Origin: BOG-932 sp965276835
GTDB taxonomy: Bacteria > Pseudomonadota > Alphaproteobacteria > BOG-932 > Roseiterribacteraceae
NCBI GenBank assembly: GCA_965276835.1
Contig: OZ255631.1
Span: 868,001-932,000, forward strand
DNA length: 64,000 bases
Direction of reading: 5' to 3'
The notes beneath the pieces were generated by a model. The model searched no databases. It was not told where the DNA came from and saw nothing but the letters and a program-made list of their open reading frames with translations. This document shows positions 8,122 through 16,329 of the stretch, piece after piece; positions within the stretch are counted from its first letter, which is position 1; each line of letters opens with the position of its first letter. The translations under genes were made by a program, and so were the position numbers.

Positions 8122-8484
8122 TCACCACAAGTTCTTCCCATCGATGGTCACAACCGGCACGGCGTCCAGGTCGAAATCGTCGAGCAGGCGGGCGTTAAGG
8201 CCGACGCGGGCATTGTCGAAATCGGGCTTGCCGGTCGACCAGTCGGGGGATTCGCTGTAGGTCGTGCAGCCGCAGATCGGGCAGAAATGGTGCTTTACCG
8301 TCTTGGTTTTCCACCGATAGACGGCATCGACGGTCGAGTTCACTGTGACCTCGGCCGGCTTGTAATAGGCCCACAGTGCGCCGCGTTTCGAACATAGCGA
8401 GCAGGTGCAGCGGGTGACGCTCTCCGGCGCCGCCGCAACCGTGAACGTCGTCGCGCCGCAATGGCAGCTTCCTTTGATGGTCAT
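8122..8484 (-). CDS. GFA-family (Mss4-like) zinc protein
   Basis: 120 residues with the Cys pattern of the GFA family: CHCG near the N-terminus, CTCSLCSKRGALW, HHFCPICGCTTY and a final DLDAVPVV. Two zinc sites are expected. The family was named after glutathione-dependent formaldehyde-activating enzyme, but most members have no proven activity. It lies between the Pr6Pr gene and a palindromic repeat. Confidence 0.88.
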   Translation of the reverse strand: MTIKGSCHCGATTFTVAAAPESVTRCTCSLCSKRGALWAYYKPAEVTVNSTVDAVYRWKTKTVKHHFCPICGCTTYSESPDWSTGKPDFDNARVGLNARLLDDFDLDAVPVVTIDGKNLW

Positions 8485-8563
8485 GATGTCGTCCCCTCAG
8501 TGATGCGATGCGCGGACATTAGCGCAGGACTACTGACAGCATGATGGCAGCAATCGTTCTTGA

Positions 8564-8707
8564 CCTCGCCCTTCGGGGGAGAGGTCGGATTGCAAAGCAA
8601 TCCGGGTGAGGGGGGCTCTCCGAGATTGCTCCCTGGTTGCGGAGAGGGCGGATAGAGCCCCCCTCACCCGGCGCTTCGCGCCGACCTCTCCCCCGAGGGG
8701 CGAGGCA
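8564..8707. repeat. Palindromic intergenic repeat, about 144 bp
   Basis: The left arm (8564-8617) contains CCTCGCCCTTCGGGGGAGAGG, GGATTGCAAAGCAATCC as its own small hairpin, then GGGTGAGGGGG; the right arm (8654-8707) answers with CCCCCTCACCCGGCGC, a TTCG-loop hairpin, and CTCTCCCCCGAGGGGCGAGG. The arms flank a 36-base centre. A single-arm copy occurs at 4722-4742. Elements of this look are common between genes in high-GC alphaproteobacteria. It occupies most of the gap between the GFA gene and sdhE. Confidence 0.85.
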
Positions 8708-8766
8708 TTTAAGAATTCCCCGAAGGATGGACCTCGCCCCGCCGCTTTCTATATACAGGCGGCACC

Positions 8767-9054
8767 ATGACCGAACTTGCATCCTCCGAACGCGACCTCG
8801 CGGCCTATCGGCGCAAGCTCGGATTCCGTGCGTGGCACCGGGGCACGCGTGAGGCGGACCTGTTGATCGGCAGTTTCGCCGACCGCCATCTGCCCGAATT
8901 CGGCGAGCAGGAGCTGGACCAGTTCCAGCGTCTGCTCAAGGAAAACGACCCGGACATCTATGAATGGATGACCGGCCAGCAGCCCGTGCCGCCGGAACAT
9001 GACAACGCAGTCACCGTTCTTCTCCGTCAGTTCAAATTTCCCGCCGCCCAATAG
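8767..9054 (+). CDS. sdhE: FAD assembly factor SdhE (succinate dehydrogenase flavinylation)
   Basis: 95 residues with the conserved SdhE core: a helical bundle and the RGTREADLL motif (RGxxE type) near residue 26, followed by FADRHLPEFGEQELDQFQRLL and DPDIYEWMTG. SdhE promotes covalent attachment of FAD to the flavoprotein subunit of succinate dehydrogenase. The ATG at 8767 follows a palindromic repeat. It is just upstream of mfd (11-bp gap), the usual order in many alphaproteobacteria. Confidence 0.93.
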   Translation: MTELASSERDLAAYRRKLGFRAWHRGTREADLLIGSFADRHLPEFGEQELDQFQRLLKENDPDIYEWMTGQQPVPPEHDNAVTVLLRQFKFPAAQ

Positions 9055-9065
9055 ACATCGGCATC

Positions 9066-12000
9066 GTGAGCAAACTCCCCAAACTCAAGACCGCAGACGC
9101 CACCAAACCCGATCCCAACGCCTTCGCCTTTCCGAACTTCGACCTGAAGCCGGGCCGGCGCGTGGTGCTGGCCGGCGCGCCGGAGGGGCATGACGCGCGG
9201 CTGCTGGCCGGGATGGTGCAAAGGGCAGGGCGCGACCTGCTGCATATCGCGATCGACGACGGGCGCATGGCGCGGCTGGCGGATTTGATCGCGTTCTACG
9301 ATCCGGCGCTGGAGGTGGTGCAGTTCCCGGCGTGGGACTGCCTGCCATACGACCGGGTGTCGCCGCATAATGAGATCGTGGGCCAGCGCATCGCCGCGCT
9401 CTCCCGCCTGCTGGCCCCCGCGAAGGGCAACAAACCGCGGCTGATCATCGCCACGGTCAACGCCGCGGCCCAGCGTGTGCCGCCGCGCGAGGCGGTGAAG
9501 AACGCCGATTTCTCCGTTGCGGTCGGCGACCGGGTCGATCTCGACGTCATGCAGATGTTCTTCGCGGAGAACGGGTATAATCGTGCGGACACCGTCAGAG
9601 AGGCGGGGGAATTCGCCGTTCGCGGCGGCATCGTCGACCTGTTCCCGCCCGGCTTCGAGGAGCCGGTGCGCCTGGACCTGTTCGGCGACGAGGTCGAGAA
9701 GATCCGCAATTTCGACCCGATGTCGCAGCGCACGACCGGCGAGCGCGAGCGGCTGTCATTGCAGTCGATGGTCGAGTTCACCTTGGATGACGCCTCCATC
9801 GCGCGCTTCCGCGCCGGCTATCGCGAACTGTTCGGCGCCACCGCGGGCGATCCGCTCTATGAGGCGGTCAGCGCCGGCCGCCGCTATGCCGGGATGGAGC
9901 ATTGGCTGCCGCTGATGCAGTCCCGCATGGACACGCTGCTGGATTATCTGCCCGATGCGATCGTATCGCTCGACCCGCAGGGCGACGAGGCGTTCGACAG
10001 CCGCTTTGCCCAGATCGCCGATTTCTATCAGGCCCGGATCGACCTGCAGAAGACCGAGGCGCGGACCAATGTCGCCGTGTACCGCCCGCTGCCGCCGGAC
10101 CGGCTGTATCTGACGCAGGATGAGCTGGACGGACGGTTCGACAGCCGCATGACGCTGCGCCTGTCGGCCTTCGGCGCCATCGAGGGCGACGCCAATTCCG
10201 TCGATGGCGGCGGCAAGCGGGGCAGGGACTTCTCCGACGTCCGCTCCACCCAGGCGGCCGAGCTCTACACCATCATCGACGAATATCTCGCCCGCAACCG
10301 CCGCGAGGGCCGCCGCACTGTAGTCGCGGCCTACAGCCAGGGCTCCCGCATGCGGCTGATGTCCGTGCTGGCGGAGCGCGGGCTGGATCGCCTTGTACCT
10401 GTGGATGGCTGGGACGCGGCGCAGAAGCTGCCCAAGACCGAAACCGGCGTGGTCGTTCTGGCGCTGGAGACCGGCTTCACCACCAGCGATGTCTGCTTCG
10501 TCTCCGAGCAGGACATATTGGGCGACCGCCTGGCCCGGCCGCAGAAGAAGCGGCGGCGCAGCGACAAGTTCACCATCGATGTGGGCGAGCTGACCGAGGG
10601 CGATCTGGTGGTCCATGCCGAACACGGCATCGGCCGCTATGCCGGGCTGGAGACCATCCAGGTGGCGGGCGCCGCCCATGACTGCGTCCGCGTCATCTAT
10701 TCCGGCGACGACAAATTGTTCGTGCCGGTGGAAAATATCGACGTGCTGTCGCGCTATGGCTCGGAAGAGACCAATGCCACCTTGGACAGGCTGGGCGGCG
10801 GCGCCTGGCAGGCGCGCAAGGCCAAGGTCAAGAAGCGCCTGAAGGATATGGCGGACCAGTTGCTGAAGATCGCGGCTTTGCGCCTGCTGCACGCGACCGA
10901 GCCGCTCTCCCCGCCGACCGGGCTGTACGAGGAATTCGCCGCGCGCTTCCCCTATCCCGAAACCGAGGATCAGCAGCGCGCGATCGAGAACGTGCTGGAG
11001 GATCTGAATTCCGGCCGCCCGATGGACCGGCTGGTGTGCGGCGATGTCGGCTTCGGCAAGACCGAGGTCGCGCTCCGCGCCGCCTTCGCCGTGGCGATGA
11101 GCGGCATGCAGGTGGCGGTCGTGGTGCCGACCACCTTGCTGGCCCGCCAGCATTACAAGAATTTCCAGCGCCGCTTCGCCGGCCTGCCGCTCCGCGTCGA
11201 GCAGCTGTCCCGCCTGGTTACAGCCGGCGATGCCAAGCAGATCAAGGAAGACATGGCCGCCGGCAAGGTGGACATCGTGATCGGAACCCATGCCCTGCTG
11301 GGCAAGGGCATCAAGTTCGACCGGCTGGGCCTGCTGGTGGTGGACGAGGAACAGCATTTCGGTGTCAAGCAGAAGGAAAAGCTGAAGGAGCTGGGCGACG
11401 GGGTGCATGTGCTGACCCTCACCGCCACGCCCATTCCGCGCACATTGCAGATGGCGCTGGCCGGCGTGCGGGAGCTCAGCCTCATCACCACCCCGCCGGT
11501 CGACCGGCTGGCGGTGCGCACCTTCGTTCTGCCCTATGACCCGGTGGTGATCCGCGAGGCGATCCTGCGCGAACAGTTCCGCGGCGGCCAGATCTTCTAT
11601 GTCTGCCCGCGCCTGGAGGACCTGCCCAAGGTGGAGCTGCGCCTGCGCGAGCTGGTGCCCGAGATCAAGATGGTGATCGCCCACGGCCAACTTGCCCCCG
11701 CCGATTTGGAGGCGCGGATCGCGGCCTTCTATGACGGCGAATACGACATGCTGCTGGCCACCAACATCGTGGAATCCGGCCTGGACCTGCCGCGCGCCAA
11801 CACCATGATCCTGCACCGGGCGGACATGTTCGGCCTGGCCCAGCTTTACCAGCTGCGCGGCCGCATCGGCCGGGCCAAGCTGCGCGGTTACTGTTACCTG
11901 ACGCACGCGCCGGGCATCATGCTGACCAAATCCGCGACCCAGCGGCTGGAGCTGATCGAGACGCTGGACAGTCTGGGCGCCGGCTTCACCCTGGCCAGCC

Positions 12001-12602
12001 ACGACCTGGATTTGCGCGGCGCCGGCAACCTGCTGGGCGAGGAACAGTCCGGCCACATCAAGGAGGTTGGCGTCGAACTCTACCAGCAGATGCTGGAGGA
12101 GGCTGTGGCGCTGGCCAAGAGCGGCGCGGCCAACGAACCCGCCCCGCAGGAGCAATGGACCCCGCAGATCAATCTCGGCATCCCGGTCCTGATCCCGGAA
12201 ACCTATGTCTCCGAACTCAATGTCCGCCTGAACCTCTATCGCCGCTTGGCCGAACTGCACACGCGCGAAGAACTGGAAGGCTTCGGCGCCGAACTGATCG
12301 ACCGCTTCGGCCCGCTACCCCCGGAAGTGGAAAACCTGCTCGACACCGTGGTGATCAAGCAGCTGTGCCGCAGCGCCGGCGTGGACAAGCTGGATGTCGG
12401 CCCCAAGGGCGCGATGATCAGCTTTCGCAACAACCACTTCAACCATGTCGACCAGCTGATGGCCTGGGTCATGAAACAGGCCGGCACGGTGAAGATCAGG
12501 CCGGACCAGAAACTGATTTACGCGCGGGCCTGGGAGCAGGCGGATAAGCGCCTGAAGGGCGCACGGGGTTTGGTGCAGGAGCTGGCGCTGCTGGCGGCTT
12601 GA
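9066..12602 (+). CDS. mfd: Transcription-repair coupling factor Mfd
   Basis: 1178 residues, full length. Mfd removes stalled RNA polymerase from damaged template and recruits UvrA. An N-terminal UvrB-homology region covers roughly residues 30-350; the RNA polymerase interaction domain is near 500-600 (ELTEGDLVVHAEHGIGRYAG); the RecG-like motor has Walker A GDVGFGKTEV near 660, motif II DEEQHFG near 759, SGLDLPRANT and QLRGRIGRAK; a C-terminal TRCF/UvrA-binding domain ends the protein. Start is the GTG at 9066, 11 bp after sdhE, so the two are likely cotranscribed. Confidence 0.97.
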   Translation: MSKLPKLKTADATKPDPNAFAFPNFDLKPGRRVVLAGAPEGHDARLLAGMVQRAGRDLLHIAIDDGRMARLADLIAFYDPALEVVQFPAWDCLPYDRVSPHNEIVGQRIAALSRLLAPAKGNKPRLIIATVNAAAQRVPPREAVKNADFSVAVGDRVDLDVMQMFFAENGYNRADTVREAGEFAVRGGIVDLFPPGFEEPVRLDLFGDEVEKIRNFDPMSQRTTGERERLSLQSMVEFTLDDASIARFRAGYRELFGATAGDPLYEAVSAGRRYAGMEHWLPLMQSRMDTLLDYLPDAIVSLDPQGDEAFDSRFAQIADFYQARIDLQKTEARTNVAVYRPLPPDRLYLTQDELDGRFDSRMTLRLSAFGAIEGDANSVDGGGKRGRDFSDVRSTQAAELYTIIDEYLARNRREGRRTVVAAYSQGSRMRLMSVLAERGLDRLVPVDGWDAAQKLPKTETGVVVLALETGFTTSDVCFVSEQDILGDRLARPQKKRRRSDKFTIDVGELTEGDLVVHAEHGIGRYAGLETIQVAGAAHDCVRVIYSGDDKLFVPVENIDVLSRYGSEETNATLDRLGGGAWQARKAKVKKRLKDMADQLLKIAALRLLHATEPLSPPTGLYEEFAARFPYPETEDQQRAIENVLEDLNSGRPMDRLVCGDVGFGKTEVALRAAFAVAMSGMQVAVVVPTTLLARQHYKNFQRRFAGLPLRVEQLSRLVTAGDAKQIKEDMAAGKVDIVIGTHALLGKGIKFDRLGLLVVDEEQHFGVKQKEKLKELGDGVHVLTLTATPIPRTLQMALAGVRELSLITTPPVDRLAVRTFVLPYDPVVIREAILREQFRGGQIFYVCPRLEDLPKVELRLRELVPEIKMVIAHGQLAPADLEARIAAFYDGEYDMLLATNIVESGLDLPRANTMILHRADMFGLAQLYQLRGRIGRAKLRGYCYLTHAPGIMLTKSATQRLELIETLDSLGAGFTLASHDLDLRGAGNLLGEEQSGHIKEVGVELYQQMLEEAVALAKSGAANEPAPQEQWTPQINLGIPVLIPETYVSELNVRLNLYRRLAELHTREELEGFGAELIDRFGPLPPEVENLLDTVVIKQLCRSAGVDKLDVGPKGAMISFRNNHFNHVDQLMAWVMKQAGTVKIRPDQKLIYARAWEQADKRLKGARGLVQELALLAA

Positions 12603-12615
12603 GCCAGGGTATAAA

Positions 12616-12984
12616 TTATTGAAGTTCATGAATATTTAGCTGAGCTCTTTTAAGATAAAATTGAATATTTCCTCTCGCAAAAGATTTTACAAAGATATTT
12701 TTAATAATTGAGTCGGATATTCCGATTTTCTGCAAAATTGCGGCATGATAAAGATGATCTAAGGCGCCAGCACAGATACCTATTTCTCGTACAAATTCGC
12801 GGTATTCCTTACTTTCGCGCGGACCACCATAATGAGAAATATCGTTCCGGAAGCTTGCGCATCTATTGCAGAATGCTTGGATTTCATCGCTGGAAATACC
12901 AAAAGGTATCGCCGTAATCGAAATATGTACAACTTTGCCGTAATTCTTCTTGTTCCAAAGTGAGGGCCGAATTACGATGGCAGT
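12616..12984 (-). pseudogene. C-terminal remnant of a HEPN-domain protein (ApeA-like)
   Basis: An open frame of 122 codons between in-frame stops with no usable start codon, in DNA much richer in A and T than its surroundings. The translation contains FCNRCASFRNDISHYGG; RNDISH is a match to the RNxxxH/Rx4-6H active-site motif of HEPN ribonucleases, and the following EFVREIGICAGALDHLYHA and LQKIGISDSIIKNIF resemble the end of ApeA-type HEPN proteins known from anti-phage defence. Base composition and truncation suggest a decayed transferred gene. The family assignment is from pattern recognition only; the coding nature is well supported by the conserved motif. Confidence 0.65.
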
Positions 12985-13004
12985 TTACTTAATTTTCGCT
13001 GCTT

Positions 13005-13358
13005 TCAACCGCTCGCCGTCTTCGGCGGCCGTCCTCCCTTAGCCCCATTGGCCCGAGCGGCCGCGGCCTTGGCGGGCGATTTCGTCCGGCCGGCCAGCCC
13101 TGCCATATAAGCCTTCGTTCCGAAGATGCCGGCCAGCAGCCCGGGGACGGAAATGTCCGCATCCAGCGCCTCCCAATGCAGGCCGTAGCCGTTGCCAAGG
13201 ATTTCCACGGTGGCCAGTTGGTCGTCGGTTGCCTGCTCCAGGCCCTGCGCCACGCGGGCAGGAAAAGCGAAAGTGCAGCCGTTGGCCAGATCGATGACCA
13301 TCCGTCCCTTTGTGCGGTCATACCGTGCCTTTACTGCCCGTGGCTCCGTCGCGCGCAT
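13005..13358 (-). CDS. DUF2442-domain protein with basic C-terminal tail
   Basis: 117 residues from the ATG at 13358 (GAGG upstream). The DUF2442 core reads RMVIDLANGCTFAFPA, then LATVEILGNGYGLHWEALDADISVPGLLAG; the tail is Ala/Lys-rich and ends with NGAKGGRPPK, a GGRP element like an AT-hook seen in small DNA-binding and antitoxin-like proteins. DUF2442 is often paired with DUF4160 as a toxin-antitoxin-like couple, but no DUF4160 gene is next to it here. It lies beside the HEPN remnant. Function unproven. Confidence 0.82.
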   Translation of the reverse strand: MRATEPRAVKARYDRTKGRMVIDLANGCTFAFPARVAQGLEQATDDQLATVEILGNGYGLHWEALDADISVPGLLAGIFGTKAYMAGLAGRTKSPAKAAAARANGAKGGRPPKTASG

Positions 13359-13395
13359 GGCCTGGCCTCGTGTGGGGAAAACGCGTGAGAGGCAT

Positions 13396-13866
13396 TTACA
13401 CCGATATCTTCTCCAGCTCATCCAAAACTGGCCCGAACAGGCAGCGGAAAAACTCGTCCTCGGCATACATCCGCTCGCCGGTAATGCCGCCCTCGGCATA
13501 AGGCAGGACAGTCAGGTTCAGGAAGTTCCGGACGCGGCCGTCGTCGTAGCGCCAAGTGACGGTCACCTCCACCGTCATCGAGGTCTCGCCATAGCAATAG
13601 CCATGAACGACATAGTCGATCACATGCCGGCGCGCCTCTTCGAAGAAATGCCGGTAATACCGCCTGACCAGTGGCTTGCCGCGCACCCGGAGCCCGATTG
13701 GATGAAGCTCGTAAACCGGTTCGTCTATCAACGTACCCAGCGTTGCTTCCATATCGTCGTGCGATTCCACGAAAATATGCCGGATGGCATGACGCGCACG
13801 CGCCGCCAGGTCGTTGGGCAGATCCGCTTTTTCGGGCACCTGATTATCGGCTTCGATGAGCGCCAT
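13396..13866 (-). CDS. NTF2-fold (SnoaL-like) protein
   Basis: 156 residues. A helical N-terminus (ARARHAIRHIFVESHDDMEATLGTLIDEPVYELHPIG is the region of helices and first strand), RRYYRHFFEEAR and later strands (TMTVEVTVTWRY-like segment, MYAEDEFFRCLFGPVL) fit the NTF2/SnoaL superfamily. Such proteins near oxidoreductases are often found in steroid or aromatic catabolic regions, but the substrate is unknown. It is on the same strand as the NTF2-fold gene at 13932-14309, 65 bp downstream of it. Confidence 0.78.
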   Translation of the reverse strand: MALIEADNQVPEKADLPNDLAARARHAIRHIFVESHDDMEATLGTLIDEPVYELHPIGLRVRGKPLVRRYYRHFFEEARRHVIDYVVHGYCYGETSMTVEVTVTWRYDDGRVRNFLNLTVLPYAEGGITGERMYAEDEFFRCLFGPVLDELEKISV

Positions 13867-13931
13867 ATTAACCTCCCTTATTCAGAATTGCCGTGACGAT
13901 TTACTCAATAGCCTCGCCCCACGCCCCCCCT

Positions 13932-14309
13932 TCATCCCATCCGCCAGAACGAGCGCAGCGACGCGATCTTTCCGCCCGGTGACATCTTGTAGATATTGAT
14001 CATCTTGCTGGAGAATGACGTTCCGTCCTTCATGCGGAAGGTCATGGTCACGAAGCAGGCGGCCTCGCTGCCGCACGGGATCATGTGGTGAACCTCGAAA
14101 TCCATGCCCTCCTGGCCGGCGGCGAAGGTGTCGTAGAATTTGGCGATCGCCTCGCGCCCGCGCTGCCCATCGCCGCTCGGGTCCCAGGCGGGAAAGCCGC
14201 CCACCGGGTCCTCGACCACGGCGTCCTCCTCGAACAAATCGACCCACGCCGCCTTATCCCGCGCCCTGACGGCGGACATGGACAGGATCGGCAATTCTTC
14301 AGGCGTCAT
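13932..14309 (-). CDS. NTF2-fold (SnoaL/ketosteroid isomerase-like) protein, paralogue of the gene at 20778
   Basis: 125 residues. RDKAAWVDLFEEDAVVEDPVGG, a GREAIAKFYDTF helix, and the C-terminal INIYKMSPGGKIASLRSFW are shared almost block for block with the protein at 20778-21155, so the two are paralogues. The fold is that of ketosteroid isomerase and SnoaL; the Asp in VEDPVG is at the position often used as a catalytic or pocket residue. Function is not determined. Confidence 0.85.
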   Translation of the reverse strand: MTPEELPILSMSAVRARDKAAWVDLFEEDAVVEDPVGGFPAWDPSGDGQRGREAIAKFYDTFAAGQEGMDFEVHHMIPCGSEAACFVTMTFRMKDGTSFSSKMINIYKMSPGGKIASLRSFWRMG

Positions 14310-14372
14310 GATGTGTTTCCTTCCCCGTTATGCGGTGACTTATCTTATAGGCCGACGGGCTGATCGCCGAGA

Positions 14373-14726
14373 TCAACCCGTCCGCAAAATCTTCTCCATC
14401 GCTTTTCCCCGCGCCAGTTCGTCGATCAGTTTGTCGAGATAGCGGATCGCCTGCATGGTCGGCTCCGCGATGTCCTCCACACGCACGCCGCAGACCAGGC
14501 CTTTGATCAGGGCGCGAGAAGGGTTCATCGCCGGCGCATCGGCAAAGAACGTCTCGAAGTCGGTCTGCTTTTCCAACTGGGTATCGAGCGCCTGCCGATC
14601 ATATCCCGTCAGCCAGCAGATGATCCGATCAACGTCTTCCTTGGAGCGCCCCTTCTTCTCCGCCTTCGCGACGTAAAGCGGATAAACGCGGGCGAAACTG
14701 GTCGTATAAATCTTATGTTTTGCCAT
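14373..14726 (-). CDS. DUF2200-family protein
   Basis: 117 residues with the strongly conserved DUF2200 pattern: KIYTTSFARVYPLYVAKAEKKGRS, IICWLTGYD, FFADAPAMNPSR and LIKGLVCGVRVEDI. It is a cytoplasmic protein without signal or membrane segment. The family is widespread but has no established function. It is 8 bp downstream of the GST gene on the same strand, so they are probably cotranscribed. Confidence 0.9.
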   Translation of the reverse strand: MAKHKIYTTSFARVYPLYVAKAEKKGRSKEDVDRIICWLTGYDRQALDTQLEKQTDFETFFADAPAMNPSRALIKGLVCGVRVEDIAEPTMQAIRYLDKLIDELARGKAMEKILRTG

Positions 14727-14734
14727 ATCCGGAC

Positions 14735-15382
14735 TCAGCGTGTTGATGGGGCGTTGACCGCAAGCTGCGCGGCGAAAGCCCGGATATAGGCTGGCCGCGC
14801 TTCCCCGCGCGCGACATAATCGGCCAGGTTGCGATATTCGTCCAGAATGCCTGACATTCTAAGCCGCAGCAGCACCGACACCATCAACAGATCGCCCGCG
14901 CTGAACGCGCCATCCAACCAGTCGGCGCCGCCCAGGCGGGCCGAGAGCCTGTTCAGCCGGGCGCGAACGCGGTCCTGCACCAACGGCAGGCGCGCCGCGC
15001 TCCACGGCTTGTCGGCTTCGAATATCTTGGCCGTCGTCAATTCGAGGATCGGCGGCTCGACGGTGTTCAGGGCGGCGAACATCCAGGTGATCGCGCGCGC
15101 CCGGGCATCGCGATCCATCGGCAGCAGGCCCGCATGCTGCTCGGCAAGGTGAAAGACGATCGCGCCGGTCTCGAACAGCGCGAGAGAACCGTCCTCAAAA
15201 GTGGGGATCTGGCCGAAGGGATGGATCGCCAGATGGCCGGGCGCCTTCATCTCGGCGAAGGAAACAAGACGAACGTCATAAGGCTGACCCACTTCCTCCA
15301 GCGCCCAGCGAACGCGGGTATCGCGGGCAAGCCCCTTGCCGCCATCGGGCGACCGTTCAAATGCCGTGATCGTGATCGTCAT
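14735..15382 (-). CDS. Glutathione S-transferase family protein
   Basis: 215 residues. An N-terminal thioredoxin-like domain (to about residue 85) includes RVRWALEEVGQPYDVRLV, HPFGQIPTFEDG and LFETGAIVFHLAE, the cis-Pro and E-T/S glutathione-binding segments. The all-helical C-terminal domain contains FSAGDLLMVSVLLRL, the N-capping box region. It would conjugate or exchange glutathione with an unknown electrophile. It is likely cotranscribed with the DUF2200 gene. Confidence 0.9.
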   Translation of the reverse strand: MTITITAFERSPDGGKGLARDTRVRWALEEVGQPYDVRLVSFAEMKAPGHLAIHPFGQIPTFEDGSLALFETGAIVFHLAEQHAGLLPMDRDARARAITWMFAALNTVEPPILELTTAKIFEADKPWSAARLPLVQDRVRARLNRLSARLGGADWLDGAFSAGDLLMVSVLLRLRMSGILDEYRNLADYVARGEARPAYIRAFAAQLAVNAPSTR

Positions 15383-15559
15383 CGCATCCGTCCCTCGGCT
15401 GGGGTGAGTGTCTTCGCCTTGCTACCGTGACGACGAATGAACCCGCCGGAAGCCGACATCGGTCTCGAACTATTTTTCATCGCCGGGCGCGTTGCCGGGA
15501 CGGCCCGAATGGCGGATATTCCACGCCGATGACGGGCTGCCAAAGGGCGCGTGGGGCGT

Positions 15560-16243
15560 ATGAAGTTCTTTCTCTGCCTATTGGCTGCATTGGCGATCGC
15601 GGCCCATCCCGCTCTGGCGACCGAGCTCGACTGCGACACCGAAACCTTTCCCGACAGCCTCGCCGACGGCGTGCCGATGCTGAAGGTGGTTCCGGTGCGG
15701 GCTTCCTTCTTTCGCGCCGGCGACGGCTGCCCCGAGGCGGGGGATGGCTGCGCCGCCAAGGGTTATCTGGTGTCCGGCGATACGGTGGTCGCGGCCCAGG
15801 CGCGCGGCGCGTTTCGCTGCGTCGCCTTTGCCGGGCCCGGTGGGCAGACGACCGGCTGGGTCAGGCAGGATGTGCTTGCGCTCGCCGACAGTCCCCCCGC
15901 CGGCGACTGGTCCGGCTCATGGGCGCGGGTGCGCGGTTCGGCGACGCTGAAAATCGTCCGGCATGGCGCGCAGTATGTGGCCGACATGCTGGCGACCGCG
16001 CATGCGGCCGATCCCGACAATGTCCGTACCGGGGTCGCATCGGGCGTCCTGGCGATCGACGGCGCGAAGGCGGCCTTGCGCAGCGGCGGGCCTGACGAGG
16101 GCGACATCTGCACGGTCGAACTGCGCCGGGTTGGCCCGTTCCTGGTCGCCAACGACGGCGGCACGCCGGATGCCAATTCAGCCTGCGACGGCATGGGCGT
16201 CACGCTGAACGGCATCTACCGGCGGACGGCATCCAAGCCGTAA
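15560..16243 (+). CDS. Exported protein of unknown function with SH3-like first half
   Basis: 227 residues from the ATG at 15560; a GTG three codons upstream (15551) is an alternative. The signal peptide is MKFFLCLLAALAIAAHPALA. The mature protein is Cys-rich (about eight Cys, suggesting disulfides). The first half (VPVRASFFRAG, GDTVVAAQARGAFRCVAFAG, TGWVRQDVLAL) resembles a bacterial SH3 domain; the second half from about residue 115 (DWSGSWARVRGSATLKIVR) looks like a separate beta domain. Periplasmic location inferred. It precedes the SPFH gene on the same strand by 86 bp. Confidence 0.75.
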   Translation: MKFFLCLLAALAIAAHPALATELDCDTETFPDSLADGVPMLKVVPVRASFFRAGDGCPEAGDGCAAKGYLVSGDTVVAAQARGAFRCVAFAGPGGQTTGWVRQDVLALADSPPAGDWSGSWARVRGSATLKIVRHGAQYVADMLATAHAADPDNVRTGVASGVLAIDGAKAALRSGGPDEGDICTVELRRVGPFLVANDGGTPDANSACDGMGVTLNGIYRRTASKP

Positions 16244-16329
16244 CAATTAACGGGCGGCAGGGAACAAACAGCCAAGTTTGTGGAATTAATCCGGTGTCAG
16301 AGCGGAGTTACCCGCCGGAGGAGACGCGG

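Noticed and set aside
9756..12260. Very long minus-strand open frame (about 834 codons) opposite mfd
   Set aside because: It mirrors the codon phase of the real mfd gene in high-GC DNA; composition is His/Gln/Gly-rich without any domain, and mfd motifs on the plus strand are intact.
12708..12917. 69-residue plus-strand frame downstream of mfd
   Set aside because: Antisense to the HEPN remnant, which shows a conserved motif; this frame shows none.
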